Assembly (NCBI GenBank): GCA_937919945.1
Contig: CALESY010000048.1
Span: forward strand, 1-64,000
Direction of reading: 5' to 3'
DNA from: an uncultured Chitinophagaceae bacterium
GTDB lineage: Bacteria > Bacteroidota > Bacteroidia > Chitinophagales > Chitinophagaceae
DNA length: 64,000 nucleotides
Shown here: piece after piece, positions 37,184 through 46,195 of the stretch
Position numbering within the stretch: the first letter of the stretch is position 1
How the letters are laid out: every line of letters starts with the position of its first letter
Made by a program: the position numbers and the translations under genes
Notes under the pieces: generated by a model
Told to the model about the DNA's origin: nothing
The model's database searches: none
What the model saw: only the letters and a program-made list of their open reading frames with translations

Positions 37184-37813
37184 CTATTTTTCTTTCAGTA
37201 ATTCTTTGATGTCACCAATCAATTGGTTCACTTCACCGTTATTCAGACCATCGTATTGACCGCGAATACGACCGCCTTTATCAACAAGTATAAAACGTTC
37301 GGAGTGTATGAAATCAGCTTCAATATCTACTGTTGCTGTATCGTCAACAGCTGTTACAAGGTATTCTTCGCGCGCCATCTGGTACAGGGCTTTTTTATCA
37401 CCCGTCAGGAAGAGCCATTGTTTGGGGTCTGCATCGAAACGTAAACTGTATGCTTTGATGGCGCCAACAGTATCTTTCTTCGGGTCAACAGTGTGCGACA
37501 TGATAAGCACATCATTATTGCCACGATATGCCTGATACACTTTAGTCATGTTCTCATTCATACGCGGGCAAATGCCTTTGCAAGTGGTGAAGAAATAATT
37601 GACTACACGTATTTTACCATCTACATTGGCAAGTGAAACTGTTTGCCCTTCCTGATTGGTAAATGAGAAATCGCCTACCTTATGACCCGGATTACCCAGT
37701 ATATTCAGCTTCTTAGGTGCTTCTCGTGTTACACGGTAGAAATACGTCATAAACACCGCCGAAAAGACAATGAAAAACGAAACGAGGATGATTGTAGTAG
37801 TCCTTTTACTCAT
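37184..37813 (-). CDS. Sco1/SenC-family copper chaperone
   Basis: A 209-residue thioredoxin-fold protein anchored by one N-terminal helix (residues 7-25), facing the periplasm. It has the copper-binding TTCKGICPRM motif (Cys78 and Cys82) and the third ligand histidine in FIHSERF (His170). Sco proteins deliver copper to the CuA site of cytochrome c oxidase or handle thiol/copper redox. No oxidase genes are nearby. The gene has a perfect -7 box 7 nt before its ATG, predicting a very short leader. Confidence 0.9.
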   Translation of the reverse strand: MSKRTTTIILVSFFIVFSAVFMTYFYRVTREAPKKLNILGNPGHKVGDFSFTNQEGQTVSLANVDGKIRVVNYFFTTCKGICPRMNENMTKVYQAYRGNNDVLIMSHTVDPKKDTVGAIKAYSLRFDADPKQWLFLTGDKKALYQMAREEYLVTAVDDTATVDIEADFIHSERFILVDKGGRIRGQYDGLNNGEVNQLIGDIKELLKEK

Positions 37814-37820
37814 AGCGGTG

Positions 37821-37828
37821 CAAAGGTA
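37821..37828 (-). promoter_or_regulatory. -7 promoter box for Sco gene
   Basis: On the minus strand this reads TACCTTTG, a perfect TAnnTTTG match ending 7 nt before the ATG, so the transcript would start at or next to the start codon. Confidence 0.5.
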
Positions 37829-37832
37829 GGGG

Positions 37833-37905
37833 GTTTGTTGATTGGTTGATTAGCAGATTGATAGTTTATTAGGAACCCTTATATAAAACCAACCAACCAA
37901 TAAAC
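37833..37905 (-). terminator. Long imperfect hairpin after leuS
   Basis: The arms GTTTGTTGATTGGTTGATT (37833-37851) and AACCAACCAACCAATAAAC (37887-37905) pair with a few mismatches around a 35-nt loop, immediately after the leuS stop codon. No clear U-tract follows, so it may be a transcript-stabilising 3' structure. Confidence 0.4.
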
Positions 37906-40685
37906 TACACCACAACATTTATCATCTTACCCTTTACATATATAAACTTCTTTACTGGCTTGCCTTCCATCCATTTTTGTATGGTAGTATCTGCCAATAC
38001 GGTAGCTTCTATATCTGCTTGCGGGGCATCTAATGCAAATTCCATTTCTGCCCGTGTTTTACCATTAACCGCTACGGGGTACATCTTGCTGTTATCCACC
38101 GTGTATTTTTCATCGTACACGGGGAATGGTGCATCGAGTATGGTTGTAGTGTTGCCGAGGCAGTGTTGCCACAATTCTTCTGCAAGGTGTGGTGCAAATG
38201 GTGTGATGAGCACTGCTAAAGGTTCTAATACTGCGCGCTTGTGACAGTTGAGCGATGTCAGTTCGTTTACACAAATCATAAATTGGCTAACGGCGGTATT
38301 GAAAGAAAAACGCTCTATGTCTTCGCCTATTTTTTTGATGGTCTTGTGCAGGGTTTTCAGTTCAGCATCGGTTGCAGCTTCGTCAGTAACAATCCAGCCT
38401 GTTTGTTCATCTGCATACAAACGCCACATTTTTTTGATGAAGCGATGAACACCCTCAATACCTTTTTGTTCCCAGGGTTTGCTAACATCTATAGGCCCGA
38501 GAAACATCTCGTACATACGGAAAGTATCTGCACCAAAATCGTTTACAATATCATCAGGGTTCACGACATTGTATTTTGACTTGGACATTTTTTCTACTTC
38601 TGCACCACAGATATATTTACCATCTTCAAGTATGAATTCTGCATCTGCATATTCAGGTCTCCATTTTTTAAATGCCTCAATATCTAGCTCAAATCCATTG
38701 ACGATATTTACATCAACGTTAATGGGATTTGTGTGGTATTCTGCTTTCATGCCTGCTGATACAAATTGTTTTGTTGCATGTAGACGATACACAAATCTTG
38801 AACTTCCCTGTATCATACCCTGATTTACCAGTTTCTTAAAAGGTTCTTCAAAGCTGATGTGGCCTAAGTCGTGTAATACTTTTGTCCACAAGCGGCTGTA
38901 GAGTAGATGCCCAACGGCGTGTTCTGTGCCGCCTATGTACAGGTCAACTTCGCGCCAGTAGTCGGTAGCTTGTTTGCTCGCAAATTCCGCATCGTTGGTC
39001 GGGTCCATGTAGCGGAGAAAGTACCAGCTACTACCCGCATAGCCGGGCATGGTATTCGTTTCGCGTGTGCCTGCAGGTGTGTTTACCCATTCAGTTACAT
39101 TAGCCAAAGGGCCTTCACCTTCTGGGCCTGGCTTGTAGTTTTCTACCATTGGTAAGGCAACAGGCAATGTATCGCTACCATCTATCTCGTCTGTAGCATA
39201 GGGTATGCCATTTACATACACTATCGGGAAAGGCTCACCCCAATACCGCTGACGACTGAAGCCTGCATCGCGCATTTTGTAGTTTACTTTTGCCTTACCA
39301 ATACCTGCATCCACAATAGCGCGTATGGCAACATCCATAGCTTTTGAAACATCTATACCACTCAGGAAACCACTGTTTTCCAAGGTGCCTGTTTTTTCGG
39401 TGTAAGCAAAATCTCCATGATAGTTGCTGCCGAAAATATTAGTGATAGGTATGTTGAAGTGCTTTGCAAATGCATGGTCTCGCTCATCACCACTTGGTAC
39501 TGCCATTATAGCACCTGTACCATAGCCTGCCAGTACATATTCCGAAATCCATATCGGTACTTGTTTGCGTGTAAAAGGGTGTGTAGCATACGCACCCGTA
39601 AAGCAACCCGTAACTTGTTTTACCTCTGCCATGCGCTCACGCTCGCTACGGCTTTGTACATATTTCTTGTATTCGGCAACAGCATCGCGTTGTGCTTCGG
39701 TACTTATAACATCCACCAAATCGTGTTCGGGTGCCAGTACCATAAAGTCAACACCGAAAATAGTATCAGGGCGGGTTGTGAAAACCGTGATGTATTTATC
39801 TGCAAAACCCTGTATGTCAAAACGTACTTCAGCACCGTTGCTCTTGCCAATCCAGTTGCGTTGCATTTCTTTCATGGCATCGCTCCATTCAAGGGTATCA
39901 AGGCTGCTCAGTAAGCGATCTGCATATTCTGTAATGCGCAAAAACCATTGGCGCATCTGCTTGCGGATAACGGGATGTCCACCACGCTCCGATACGCCAT
40001 TCATCACCTCGTCATTTGCCAATACTGTACCCAGCGCCTCGCACCACCATACTTCTGCATATCCCTGAAAAGCAAGACGGTACTTCATTAACGTATCACG
40101 CTTATCTTTTTCACTCATGGCTGCCCATGCTTTCGAGTCAAAGCTCAACTTCTCATCATCGGGACATTGGTTGTTAGCATTGCCCTCTTTTTCAAAAATG
40201 GCAATCAGCTCTTTAATTGGCCTTGCTTTTTGTTGTTTACGATCGTACCAACTATGAAAGAGTTGCAGGAAAATCCACTGTGTCCATTTATAATAGCCTG
40301 CATCACTGGTGCGTACTTCACGTTCCCAATCGTAACAGAAGCCTATATTGTCTAACTGCTCTTTGTAGCGCGCTATATTCTTTTCGGTGGTAACTGCTGG
40401 GTGTTGTCCTGTTTCCAGCGCATACTGCTCGGCAGGTAAGCCAAATGCATCGAAACCCATAGGGTGCAATACATTAAAGCCTTTCATGCGCTTGTAGCGT
40501 GCGTATATATCTGATGCTATATAACCTAACGGATGTCCCACGTGTAGCCCTGCACCGCTAGGGTAGGGAAACATATCGAGTATGTAGTATTTGGGTTTTG
40601 TGCTATCGTTGCTTACACGATACACATGCTTGTCTTTCCAGTATTGTTTCCACTTCTTTTCAATGGTATTAAACGCGTATTCCAT
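37905..40685 (-). CDS. leuS: Leucyl-tRNA synthetase
   Basis: Class I aminoacyl-tRNA synthetase that charges tRNA-Leu. From the ATG at 40685 it is 926 residues, beginning MEYAFNTIEKKWKQYWKDK. The HIGH-type signature is GAGLHVGHPLGY. The CP1 editing domain carries TTRPDTIFGVDFMVLAPEHD, and the KMSKS signature is in VEKMSKSKYNVVNPDDIV. The anticodon-binding domain ends in KGKMINVVV. A frame open to 40751 exists, but the promoter box at 40709-40716 lies inside that extension and supports the shorter start. Confidence 0.97.
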   Translation of the reverse strand: MEYAFNTIEKKWKQYWKDKHVYRVSNDSTKPKYYILDMFPYPSGAGLHVGHPLGYIASDIYARYKRMKGFNVLHPMGFDAFGLPAEQYALETGQHPAVTTEKNIARYKEQLDNIGFCYDWEREVRTSDAGYYKWTQWIFLQLFHSWYDRKQQKARPIKELIAIFEKEGNANNQCPDDEKLSFDSKAWAAMSEKDKRDTLMKYRLAFQGYAEVWWCEALGTVLANDEVMNGVSERGGHPVIRKQMRQWFLRITEYADRLLSSLDTLEWSDAMKEMQRNWIGKSNGAEVRFDIQGFADKYITVFTTRPDTIFGVDFMVLAPEHDLVDVISTEAQRDAVAEYKKYVQSRSERERMAEVKQVTGCFTGAYATHPFTRKQVPIWISEYVLAGYGTGAIMAVPSGDERDHAFAKHFNIPITNIFGSNYHGDFAYTEKTGTLENSGFLSGIDVSKAMDVAIRAIVDAGIGKAKVNYKMRDAGFSRQRYWGEPFPIVYVNGIPYATDEIDGSDTLPVALPMVENYKPGPEGEGPLANVTEWVNTPAGTRETNTMPGYAGSSWYFLRYMDPTNDAEFASKQATDYWREVDLYIGGTEHAVGHLLYSRLWTKVLHDLGHISFEEPFKKLVNQGMIQGSSRFVYRLHATKQFVSAGMKAEYHTNPINVDVNIVNGFELDIEAFKKWRPEYADAEFILEDGKYICGAEVEKMSKSKYNVVNPDDIVNDFGADTFRMYEMFLGPIDVSKPWEQKGIEGVHRFIKKMWRLYADEQTGWIVTDEAATDAELKTLHKTIKKIGEDIERFSFNTAVSQFMICVNELTSLNCHKRAVLEPLAVLITPFAPHLAEELWQHCLGNTTTILDAPFPVYDEKYTVDNSKMYPVAVNGKTRAEMEFALDAPQADIEATVLADTTIQKWMEGKPVKKFIYVKGKMINVVV

Positions 40686-40708
40686 GCTATGCCTTATAAA
40701 TGGGATGC

Positions 40709-40716
40709 CAAAAGTA
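40709..40716 (-). promoter_or_regulatory. -7 promoter box for leuS
   Basis: On the minus strand this reads TACTTTTG, a perfect TAnnTTTG match, 23 bp before the ATG. It helps to fix the start at 40685. Confidence 0.55.
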
Positions 40717-40755
40717 CAAAAACCGCCCCTGATAGGGAAATAAGGCTGCAAGCGG

Positions 40756-41241
40756 CTACCAGCTTACACATTCGCTGCGGGTAAACTCAAAGCGGGATAA
40801 ATCGTGCCGGAAATAGTAGTGAAATTTGAATGCTTCGGGCAGATACCATACTTTCTTTTTCTTCATCTGTACAGGCATCAGCCAAAACTGGTATAATTCC
40901 GTAAAACTATGCCATTTGCCAAGGTAGAAGATGGGTACGCCTTTTTCTTTTTGCAGTGTGTAAAGCAGTTTGATGTTGCTGTCTGCTTGTACATAATGAA
41001 TGTGGTAACCATTCAGTGTATCGGGTAGCGATGGTATGTAGTCGGTTTTCAGGATGTATATATCACTTGTGCCAATGGGTATCAGGTTTTTGCAAGTGTC
41101 ATTTACTTTGCCTTTGTTTTCGGTAATCAGTTTCAGAGCATGAACATACAGGTCTTTTTCCCGCCACATTTCGTAATCTTTAGCGGGTTGTGCCCATGCA
41201 AAAGCAGGCAACAATAAGAGTATAAACAGTATGCGTATCAA
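40756..41241 (-). CDS. Hypothetical secreted protein, tandem paralogue; TTG start
   Basis: A 161-residue protein with a clean signal peptide (IRILFILLLLPAFAWA, cleavage before QP). Family not recognised. It resembles the upstream gene in several blocks: LYVHALKLI against CYVYALNAL, and LYQFWLMPVQMKKKK against TCHLWMMPIVLKKEG, so the two are tandem paralogues. The TTG start codon directly follows the upstream gene's TAA in the same frame, so translation probably continues by reinitiation. Each copy has its own signal peptide. Confidence 0.7.
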   Translation of the reverse strand: MIRILFILLLLPAFAWAQPAKDYEMWREKDLYVHALKLITENKGKVNDTCKNLIPIGTSDIYILKTDYIPSLPDTLNGYHIHYVQADSNIKLLYTLQKEKGVPIFYLGKWHSFTELYQFWLMPVQMKKKKVWYLPEAFKFHYYFRHDLSRFEFTRSECVSW

Positions 41242-41748
41242 TTAATCTTGTTTATCGGCAGGTGGACAATGCACATTCGCAAAACACAATTTGCCGGAGT
41301 TTTTATTTACTACGAAGTTCAACTTACAACCTTTAGACGGATAATCCATTTCTATATCTGCACCCTCTTTCTTCAATACTATTGGCATCATCCATAAATG
41401 ACAGGTGTCTGCATTTACACTCAGTTCGGTCATGTACATGATGCCTGCACTGCCAGCTTGTTGTTTCGTAAAGATGTCCTGTACATTGTCGTTGATGTCT
41501 TCGTACAGATAATTCAGCTTGTCGGCTTTTGTAGGTAGGTTGACGGTGAAATATTGTTTGGCTACATATACCTCTTTAGCTTTGCCGGCTATTTGTTTTT
41601 TTAGTGGTGCCAATCCATCGCTGCCCTTTGCTAATGCGTTTAGAGCATATACATAGCAGCCGTAGATATCCATTTTGCAATCGGCAGTGTCTTTTTGGGC
41701 AAATACTGTGAATGGTAAAAATCCTATCAGAGCCAATAACCTTTTCAT
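41242..41748 (-). CDS. Hypothetical secreted protein, tandem paralogue
   Basis: A 168-residue protein with a signal peptide (MKRLLALIGFLPFTVFA, cleavage before QK). Family not recognised. The mature part has several cysteines (CKMDIYGC, DTCHLW, KGCKLNF, LCFANVHCPP) that could form disulfides. It shares conserved blocks with the downstream gene (CYVYALNAL, LWMMPIVLKKEG). The pair stands between leuS and a divergent FAD oxidoreductase gene. Confidence 0.75.
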   Translation of the reverse strand: MKRLLALIGFLPFTVFAQKDTADCKMDIYGCYVYALNALAKGSDGLAPLKKQIAGKAKEVYVAKQYFTVNLPTKADKLNYLYEDINDNVQDIFTKQQAGSAGIMYMTELSVNADTCHLWMMPIVLKKEGADIEMDYPSKGCKLNFVVNKNSGKLCFANVHCPPADKQD

Positions 41749-41793
41749 AACGGCAATTTACATGATTAGCGAATAATTTGCACATTTGTAATT

Positions 41794-42927
41794 ATGCTAA
41801 GTTATTGGGAACAGCAAAGTTTTGTTAGATACAATCATATTGTGGTTGGGGCAGGTATTGTCGGATTGAGTGTTGCTATAGAATTGAAAGATAAATACCC
41901 GGCACAATCTGTATTGGTGCTGGAACGTGGTTTGTTGCCTACGGGTGCAAGCAGCCGTAATGCTGGCTTTGCCTGTATGGGCAGCCTGACGGAAATATTA
42001 GATGATAGCCAATATACCAACGAAGACGAGATCATAAAACTCTATGAGTGGCGTAAACGCGGACTTGAGCTATTGCGCAGCAGGCTGGGAGATACTGCTA
42101 TCGGTTATAAAAATAATGGTAGTTATGAACTGATAAGTGATAATGAATTGCCAGCGCTCGACAGGTTAGAATATGTAAATAGTCTCTTGCAGCCTATTAC
42201 CAGGCAACCAGCTTTCAGGTTGGTGAATGAGAAGATAGCAGCATTTGGGTTTGCGAAAGATGCAGTAAAGGCACTTATAGAAAATACATGTGAGGGAGAA
42301 CTGCATACGGGTAAGATGCTACGAGCCTTAACAGACTATGCATTGATGAAAGGTGTGGAAGTAAAAACAGGTACGGAAGTGTGTAGGTTTGACGAAGAAG
42401 AAAAGCAGGTAGTGGTACATATTGCCGACCCTGTAAGGGATGAAATGTTGTTGCTGTATTGCGATACGCTGTCAATTTGTACCAATGCCTTTACAAAACA
42501 GTTGCTACCCTGTGCAGATGTAGTGCCAGGGCGCGGACAGGTGCTGATAACAGAACCGATAAATGGTCTGAAATTTAAAGGGGTATATCATTTTGATAAA
42601 GGTTATTATTACTTCAGAGAGATAGATGGGCGAGTATTGCTGGGTGGTGGCAGAAACCTTGATTTTGAGGGTGAATCCACAACAGCTTTTGCATTGACAG
42701 ATTTGATACAACAAGACCTTGAAGAAAAACTAAGAGCCATTATACTACCTGATACAGATTTTACAATAACACAACGCTGGGCAGGCATTATGGCTTTTGG
42801 CGAAACAAAACAACCAATAGTGAAAGCCTTTTCAAAAAGGGTGTACGGTGCTTTCCGTATGGGGGGTATGGGTGTAGCTTTAGGTAGTGATGTGGGACGT
42901 ACTCTGGTAGGTCTGATTAATTTGTAA
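41794..42927 (+). CDS. FAD-dependent oxidoreductase (DAO superfamily)
   Basis: A 377-residue flavoprotein of the D-amino-acid oxidase/glycine oxidase superfamily. The FAD-binding Rossmann motif is VVGAGIVGLSVAIELK at about residues 21-36, followed by LERGLLPTGASSRNAG. The substrate domain has ISICTNAFTK and GRVLLGGGRNLDF. The C-terminus closes with RWAGIMAFGETKQP and MGGMGVALGSDVGR. The substrate is probably an amino or imino acid, but I cannot be more specific. It diverges from the secreted pair and overlaps the 3' end of the Maf gene by 11 bp. Confidence 0.85.
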   Translation: MLSYWEQQSFVRYNHIVVGAGIVGLSVAIELKDKYPAQSVLVLERGLLPTGASSRNAGFACMGSLTEILDDSQYTNEDEIIKLYEWRKRGLELLRSRLGDTAIGYKNNGSYELISDNELPALDRLEYVNSLLQPITRQPAFRLVNEKIAAFGFAKDAVKALIENTCEGELHTGKMLRALTDYALMKGVEVKTGTEVCRFDEEEKQVVVHIADPVRDEMLLLYCDTLSICTNAFTKQLLPCADVVPGRGQVLITEPINGLKFKGVYHFDKGYYYFREIDGRVLLGGGRNLDFEGESTTAFALTDLIQQDLEEKLRAIILPDTDFTITQRWAGIMAFGETKQPIVKAFSKRVYGAFRMGGMGVALGSDVGRTLVGLINL

Positions 42928-43483
42928 ACTCTTTGTGTAATAATGGGACAATCTCACCAATTGGCAATCCCATAACGTTGTAATAATCACCGTCTATTTT
43001 TTCAATGCCTATCATGCCAATCCATTCCTGTATCGCATATGCGCCTGCCTTGTCGTAGGGCTTGTAGTTTACTACGTAGTGTTTTATTTGTGCTGTTGTC
43101 AGACTTCTGAAATACACCTCTGTAGTTATTGAAAAACAAACCTGCTTATCGCCACGTTGCATACAAACCCCAGTTATCACTTCATGTTTACGCCCAGAAA
43201 GCTTGGTGAGTATGCTGATAGCATCTGCCTCATCTTTGGGTTTGCCTAGTATTTCGTCATCCAACAGTACGATGGTGTCTGCAGCTATGATGATAGCATC
43301 GTGCACTTGCTCTTCTATAGCTGCTGCTTTCTTTTTGGCAAGATGTTCAGGCACTTTTTTACCCGGCATACCAGGTGGATTAGTTTCGTCTACATCTGCA
43401 ATGATGATGTCAAACGTAAGTTCAGCAGCTTCCATCAACTGCTTGCGGCGTGGCGATTGTGATGCAAGGATAATTTTATGCAT
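42917..43483 (-). CDS. Maf-family nucleoside triphosphate pyrophosphatase
   Basis: A 188-residue Maf protein that hydrolyses (modified) nucleoside triphosphates, typically dTTP/UTP, to monophosphates as a house-cleaning enzyme. It has IILASQSPRRKQLM at residues 4-17 (phosphate loop), IIIADVDET, AADTIVLLDDEILGKPKD with the catalytic Asp, and the C-terminal YKPYDKAGAYAIQEWIG and GDYYNVMGLPIGEI. Its start overlaps the end of the prenyltransferase gene by 8 nt, so the two are coupled. Confidence 0.92.
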   Translation of the reverse strand: MHKIILASQSPRRKQLMEAAELTFDIIIADVDETNPPGMPGKKVPEHLAKKKAAAIEEQVHDAIIIAADTIVLLDDEILGKPKDEADAISILTKLSGRKHEVITGVCMQRGDKQVCFSITTEVYFRSLTTAQIKHYVVNYKPYDKAGAYAIQEWIGMIGIEKIDGDYYNVMGLPIGEIVPLLHKEFTN

Positions 43484-44426
43484 GAGCGTGGAAGTAATAG
43501 ATAATAAGCGAGCCGATACCTGAAATCATAATCATCTTCAACCAACGGCTCATGGTATGATAATGTTGTGAAGTAGCTTTCTTGGGCAGATAATACATCC
43601 ACACCATAATAGGTATGGTGAGCAATAGTATTGTGTAAATACCAAGCATCATCCAACCAGCATTTAGCAGCTTTACAGCCCCAGCTATCAATGGTATGAG
43701 TGCTACAATGCCCAATACTTGCGTAAACCTGACAGAGCGAAGTAAACCCCATTGTATCGGCATAGTAATACAGCCCTCTTGTGCATCACCTTTAAAATCT
43801 TCCATGTCTTTCACTATCTCACGCATCCAAGTGAGAGTAAACGCAAAACAGGTGTATATGCCTAATACCCACACCGGGTTGGGTATTTTATTGTCAGCTG
43901 TGATGACGAATACACCTTGCGATGCCAGTGTGTGGATGACAGGTTCGTAGAGTATCAGCACTACAATAGTAAGTGCCGTCAGCAGAGCTACCACCACATT
44001 GCCCGTCATGAATTGCCTTTTGAAATGGGTGGAGTAAAACCATAATAATATTGTGCAGCCTACTTGCAACCCTAGCCAACTATAATGTCCTGCCAACCTT
44101 GCTACATAGGAAGACATGATGAGGGCTGCAATATTCAAGACAGAGTGCATCAATATGGCAAACTTCAACGGTATCTGTTTCTCAAGCACCATTTTTTCAG
44201 GTCTGTTGATGACGTCAATCTTTATGTCGAAATAATCGTTGATGATATAGCCAGCAGCTGCAATAAGTACAGTAGATAGGGAAAGCAACAGAAAATTTTT
44301 GGTGTCAAGCAACAAGGATAGCTCGCTATAATCTCGAATAGGTAATATAACACATACCCACGCCAGCAGCTGTGTGAGGAAAACTATCAGCAGATTCTTC
44401 CATCGTATCAGTTGCAGCCAGTACAT
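43476..44426 (-). CDS. UbiA-family prenyltransferase
   Basis: A 316-residue inner-membrane prenyltransferase with about nine hydrophobic helices. The first Asp-rich motif is INDYFDIKIDVINRPEK and the second is REIVKDMEDFKGDAQEG; both are needed for Mg-diphosphate binding. Close relatives in Bacteroidota are annotated as geranylgeranylglycerol-phosphate geranylgeranyltransferase, but their true substrate is unclear. It is co-directional with pyrE and Maf. Confidence 0.88.
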   Translation of the reverse strand: MYWLQLIRWKNLLIVFLTQLLAWVCVILPIRDYSELSLLLDTKNFLLLSLSTVLIAAAGYIINDYFDIKIDVINRPEKMVLEKQIPLKFAILMHSVLNIAALIMSSYVARLAGHYSWLGLQVGCTILLWFYSTHFKRQFMTGNVVVALLTALTIVVLILYEPVIHTLASQGVFVITADNKIPNPVWVLGIYTCFAFTLTWMREIVKDMEDFKGDAQEGCITMPIQWGLLRSVRFTQVLGIVALIPLIAGAVKLLNAGWMMLGIYTILLLTIPIMVWMYYLPKKATSQHYHTMSRWLKMIMISGIGSLIIYYFHAHA

Positions 44427-44447
44427 GTTGTTAGATAATTTATAGAT

Positions 44448-44485
44448 TAGTTATCAGTTGACTACAGACAATCAACTGATAACTA
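44448..44485 (-). terminator. Perfect 14-bp hairpin after pyrE
   Basis: TAGTTATCAGTTGA and TCAACTGATAACTA pair perfectly around a 10-nt loop, 6 bp after the pyrE stop on the minus strand. The following sequence is AT-rich but not a pure U-run, so termination may be partial before the prenyltransferase gene. Confidence 0.6.
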
Positions 44486-44490
44486 AACAA

Positions 44491-45120
44491 CTATTTTCCC
44501 CATCCTGCGGGGTCTACCCGCCATTGTTCCAGCGATGCTTTCTGTTCAGACGCAATCAGTTGTTGTTCTTCCGCTACTTCCATTAATGCCTGATAATTAC
44601 TGATGGTATGCAGTGGTACATTTGCCTGTGCAAACGCATCAGCTGCAGCGTTAAAACCATATGTAAACAAGGCGCACATGCCTATCACTTCACTACCTGC
44701 CGCACGTATAGCTTCTACAGCCTGCAGGCTGCTTTTGCCTGTAGAAACCAGGTCTTCAACTACCACTACTTTTTTGCCTGCTTCCATATAGCCCTCTATC
44801 TGGTTGCCCATGCCATGTTCTTTGGGCTTGCTGCGTACATAAATAAATGGCAGTTTCAGCAAGTCAGCAGCCATTACACCATGCGCTATACCTGCTGTGG
44901 CTACACCGGCTATCACTTCCGCGTCAGGGAAATGCTCCAATACCATGTTAGCCAGTTCACTTTTTACAAAATCGCGTACATAAGGGTAAGACAATACTTT
45001 TCGATTGTCGCAGTAAACTGGGGAGTTCCAGCCCGATGCCCATACATATGGCTTTTGCAGGTTTATCTGCAATGCTTTAATTTGCAAAAGTTTTTCGGCG
45101 AAATGTTTTTGTGTACTCAT
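44491..45120 (-). CDS. pyrE: Orotate phosphoribosyltransferase
   Basis: Catalyses orotate + PRPP to orotidine 5'-phosphate in pyrimidine synthesis. The 209-residue protein has SGWNSPVYCDNRKVLSYP (orotate contact), GVATAGIAHG, YVRSKPKEHGMGNQIEG (flexible loop) and the PRPP-binding VVVVEDLVSTGKSS. It is a full-length, single-domain enzyme. A perfect -7 box lies 7 nt before its ATG. Confidence 0.95.
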   Translation of the reverse strand: MSTQKHFAEKLLQIKALQINLQKPYVWASGWNSPVYCDNRKVLSYPYVRDFVKSELANMVLEHFPDAEVIAGVATAGIAHGVMAADLLKLPFIYVRSKPKEHGMGNQIEGYMEAGKKVVVVEDLVSTGKSSLQAVEAIRAAGSEVIGMCALFTYGFNAAADAFAQANVPLHTISNYQALMEVAEEQQLIASEQKASLEQWRVDPAGWGK

Positions 45121-45127
45121 AACCGCT

Positions 45128-45135
45128 CAAACCTA
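45128..45135 (-). promoter_or_regulatory. -7 promoter box for pyrE
   Basis: On the minus strand this reads TAGGTTTG, a perfect TAnnTTTG match 7 nt before the ATG. It predicts a nearly leaderless mRNA with no room for a classical upstream attenuator. Confidence 0.5.
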
Positions 45136-45170
45136 CGTCAAATACATAAGTTTACAAACTAAGGCAGCAG

Positions 45171-45803
45171 ATGTTCACACAAAAAATATACGTTAATAAT
45201 AAACCCCTGATACTGACCACAAACGCGCGCAATTATATTGAAACGCATCCTATTGCGGTAGGATATATGTTGTTTACCGGTGCCTTCAGCCGCAATTTCA
45301 GGCTGGCATTGCAGCATCTGGAAAAGCCCGGAACATTGGGTGCAATTATAGAAGATGTATCGCAGAACTCGTTGCAGGAACAGTTGTATGAACTTTATGA
45401 ACCAATAGATGCGGGTGGTGGCGTTGTAGTGAATGAAGATGGCGCGGTGCTGATGATATACCGCCGTGGTAAGTGGGATCTGCCAAAAGGAAAACGTGAT
45501 GATGGTGAAGATGTTGCTACTTGTGCACTACGTGAAGTGCAGGAAGAAACAGGATTAACAAAATTGCAGCTGGTCGCTAAAATTTGCGATACTTATCATG
45601 TATATTCTCAATACGGGCAAAGCCTGCTGAAGTGTACCACATGGTATAAAATGTTGGGTAGCAGTACAGATACACTTGCGCCACAAGCTGAAGAAAATAT
45701 TGAAAAAGCCGAATGGCTGAAAGAGAAAGACTTACGTTTTGTGGTTTACAAATCGTACGAGGCCATCAGGGAAGTGCTGGCGGAAGCGGGCTTCAAGTGG
45801 TAG
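45171..45803 (+). CDS. Nudix hydrolase
   Basis: A 210-residue protein with a complete Nudix box at about residues 102-124, GKRDDGE then REVQEETGL (G-x5-E-x7-REUxEExGU). A separate N-terminal segment of about 80 residues precedes it. It probably hydrolyses a nucleoside diphosphate linked to another moiety; the substrate cannot be inferred. It diverges from pyrE with a 50-bp gap. Confidence 0.88.
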   Translation: MFTQKIYVNNKPLILTTNARNYIETHPIAVGYMLFTGAFSRNFRLALQHLEKPGTLGAIIEDVSQNSLQEQLYELYEPIDAGGGVVVNEDGAVLMIYRRGKWDLPKGKRDDGEDVATCALREVQEETGLTKLQLVAKICDTYHVYSQYGQSLLKCTTWYKMLGSSTDTLAPQAEENIEKAEWLKEKDLRFVVYKSYEAIREVLAEAGFKW

Positions 45804-45860
45804 ACGGGCTTTTAACTTTCTGTAAGCTATACCTTAACATAGCTGCAACAATGGCATCAT

Positions 45861-45868
45861 TAACTTTG
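45861..45868 (+). promoter_or_regulatory. -7 promoter box for YkvA gene
   Basis: TAACTTTG is a perfect TAnnTTTG match ending 18 bp before the ATG at 45887. Confidence 0.45.
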
Positions 45869-45886
45869 TAGTTAAATGAAGCGGGC

Positions 45887-46195
45887 ATGTTGAGGGTTAC
45901 ACAATTACGAAAAACAGGAAATATACACACAGGCTGGCAGTTGGTGAAGAACAGAAAAACAATGTGGTGTATGCTAAAAGATGTGTGGCGTGGCAACTAT
46001 AAAATGTCGGGGCTTAGTAAGTGGTTGTTATTAGGTGGATTGGCATATGTTTTACTTCCTTTAGATTTTGACTGGATACCGTTTGTGGGTTGGATAGATG
46101 ATGCGTTCGTTATCGTACTCCTCATTAAAAGATTACAAACAGAGGCACACAGATATGTGCGGGCTAAGGTGATGGATAGGAAGAGTGGATATTAG
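45887..46195 (+). CDS. YkvA family protein (DUF1232)
   Basis: A 102-residue membrane protein. The DUF1232 core is AYVLLPLDFDWIPFVGWIDD, matching the family pattern of a hydrophobic helix, P-x-D, then W-x-DD, followed by a second helix FVIVLLIKRL. The family is widespread and uncharacterised. Its 3' end overlaps the convergent gene by 4 nt. Confidence 0.8.
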   Translation: MLRVTQLRKTGNIHTGWQLVKNRKTMWCMLKDVWRGNYKMSGLSKWLLLGGLAYVLLPLDFDWIPFVGWIDDAFVIVLLIKRLQTEAHRYVRAKVMDRKSGY

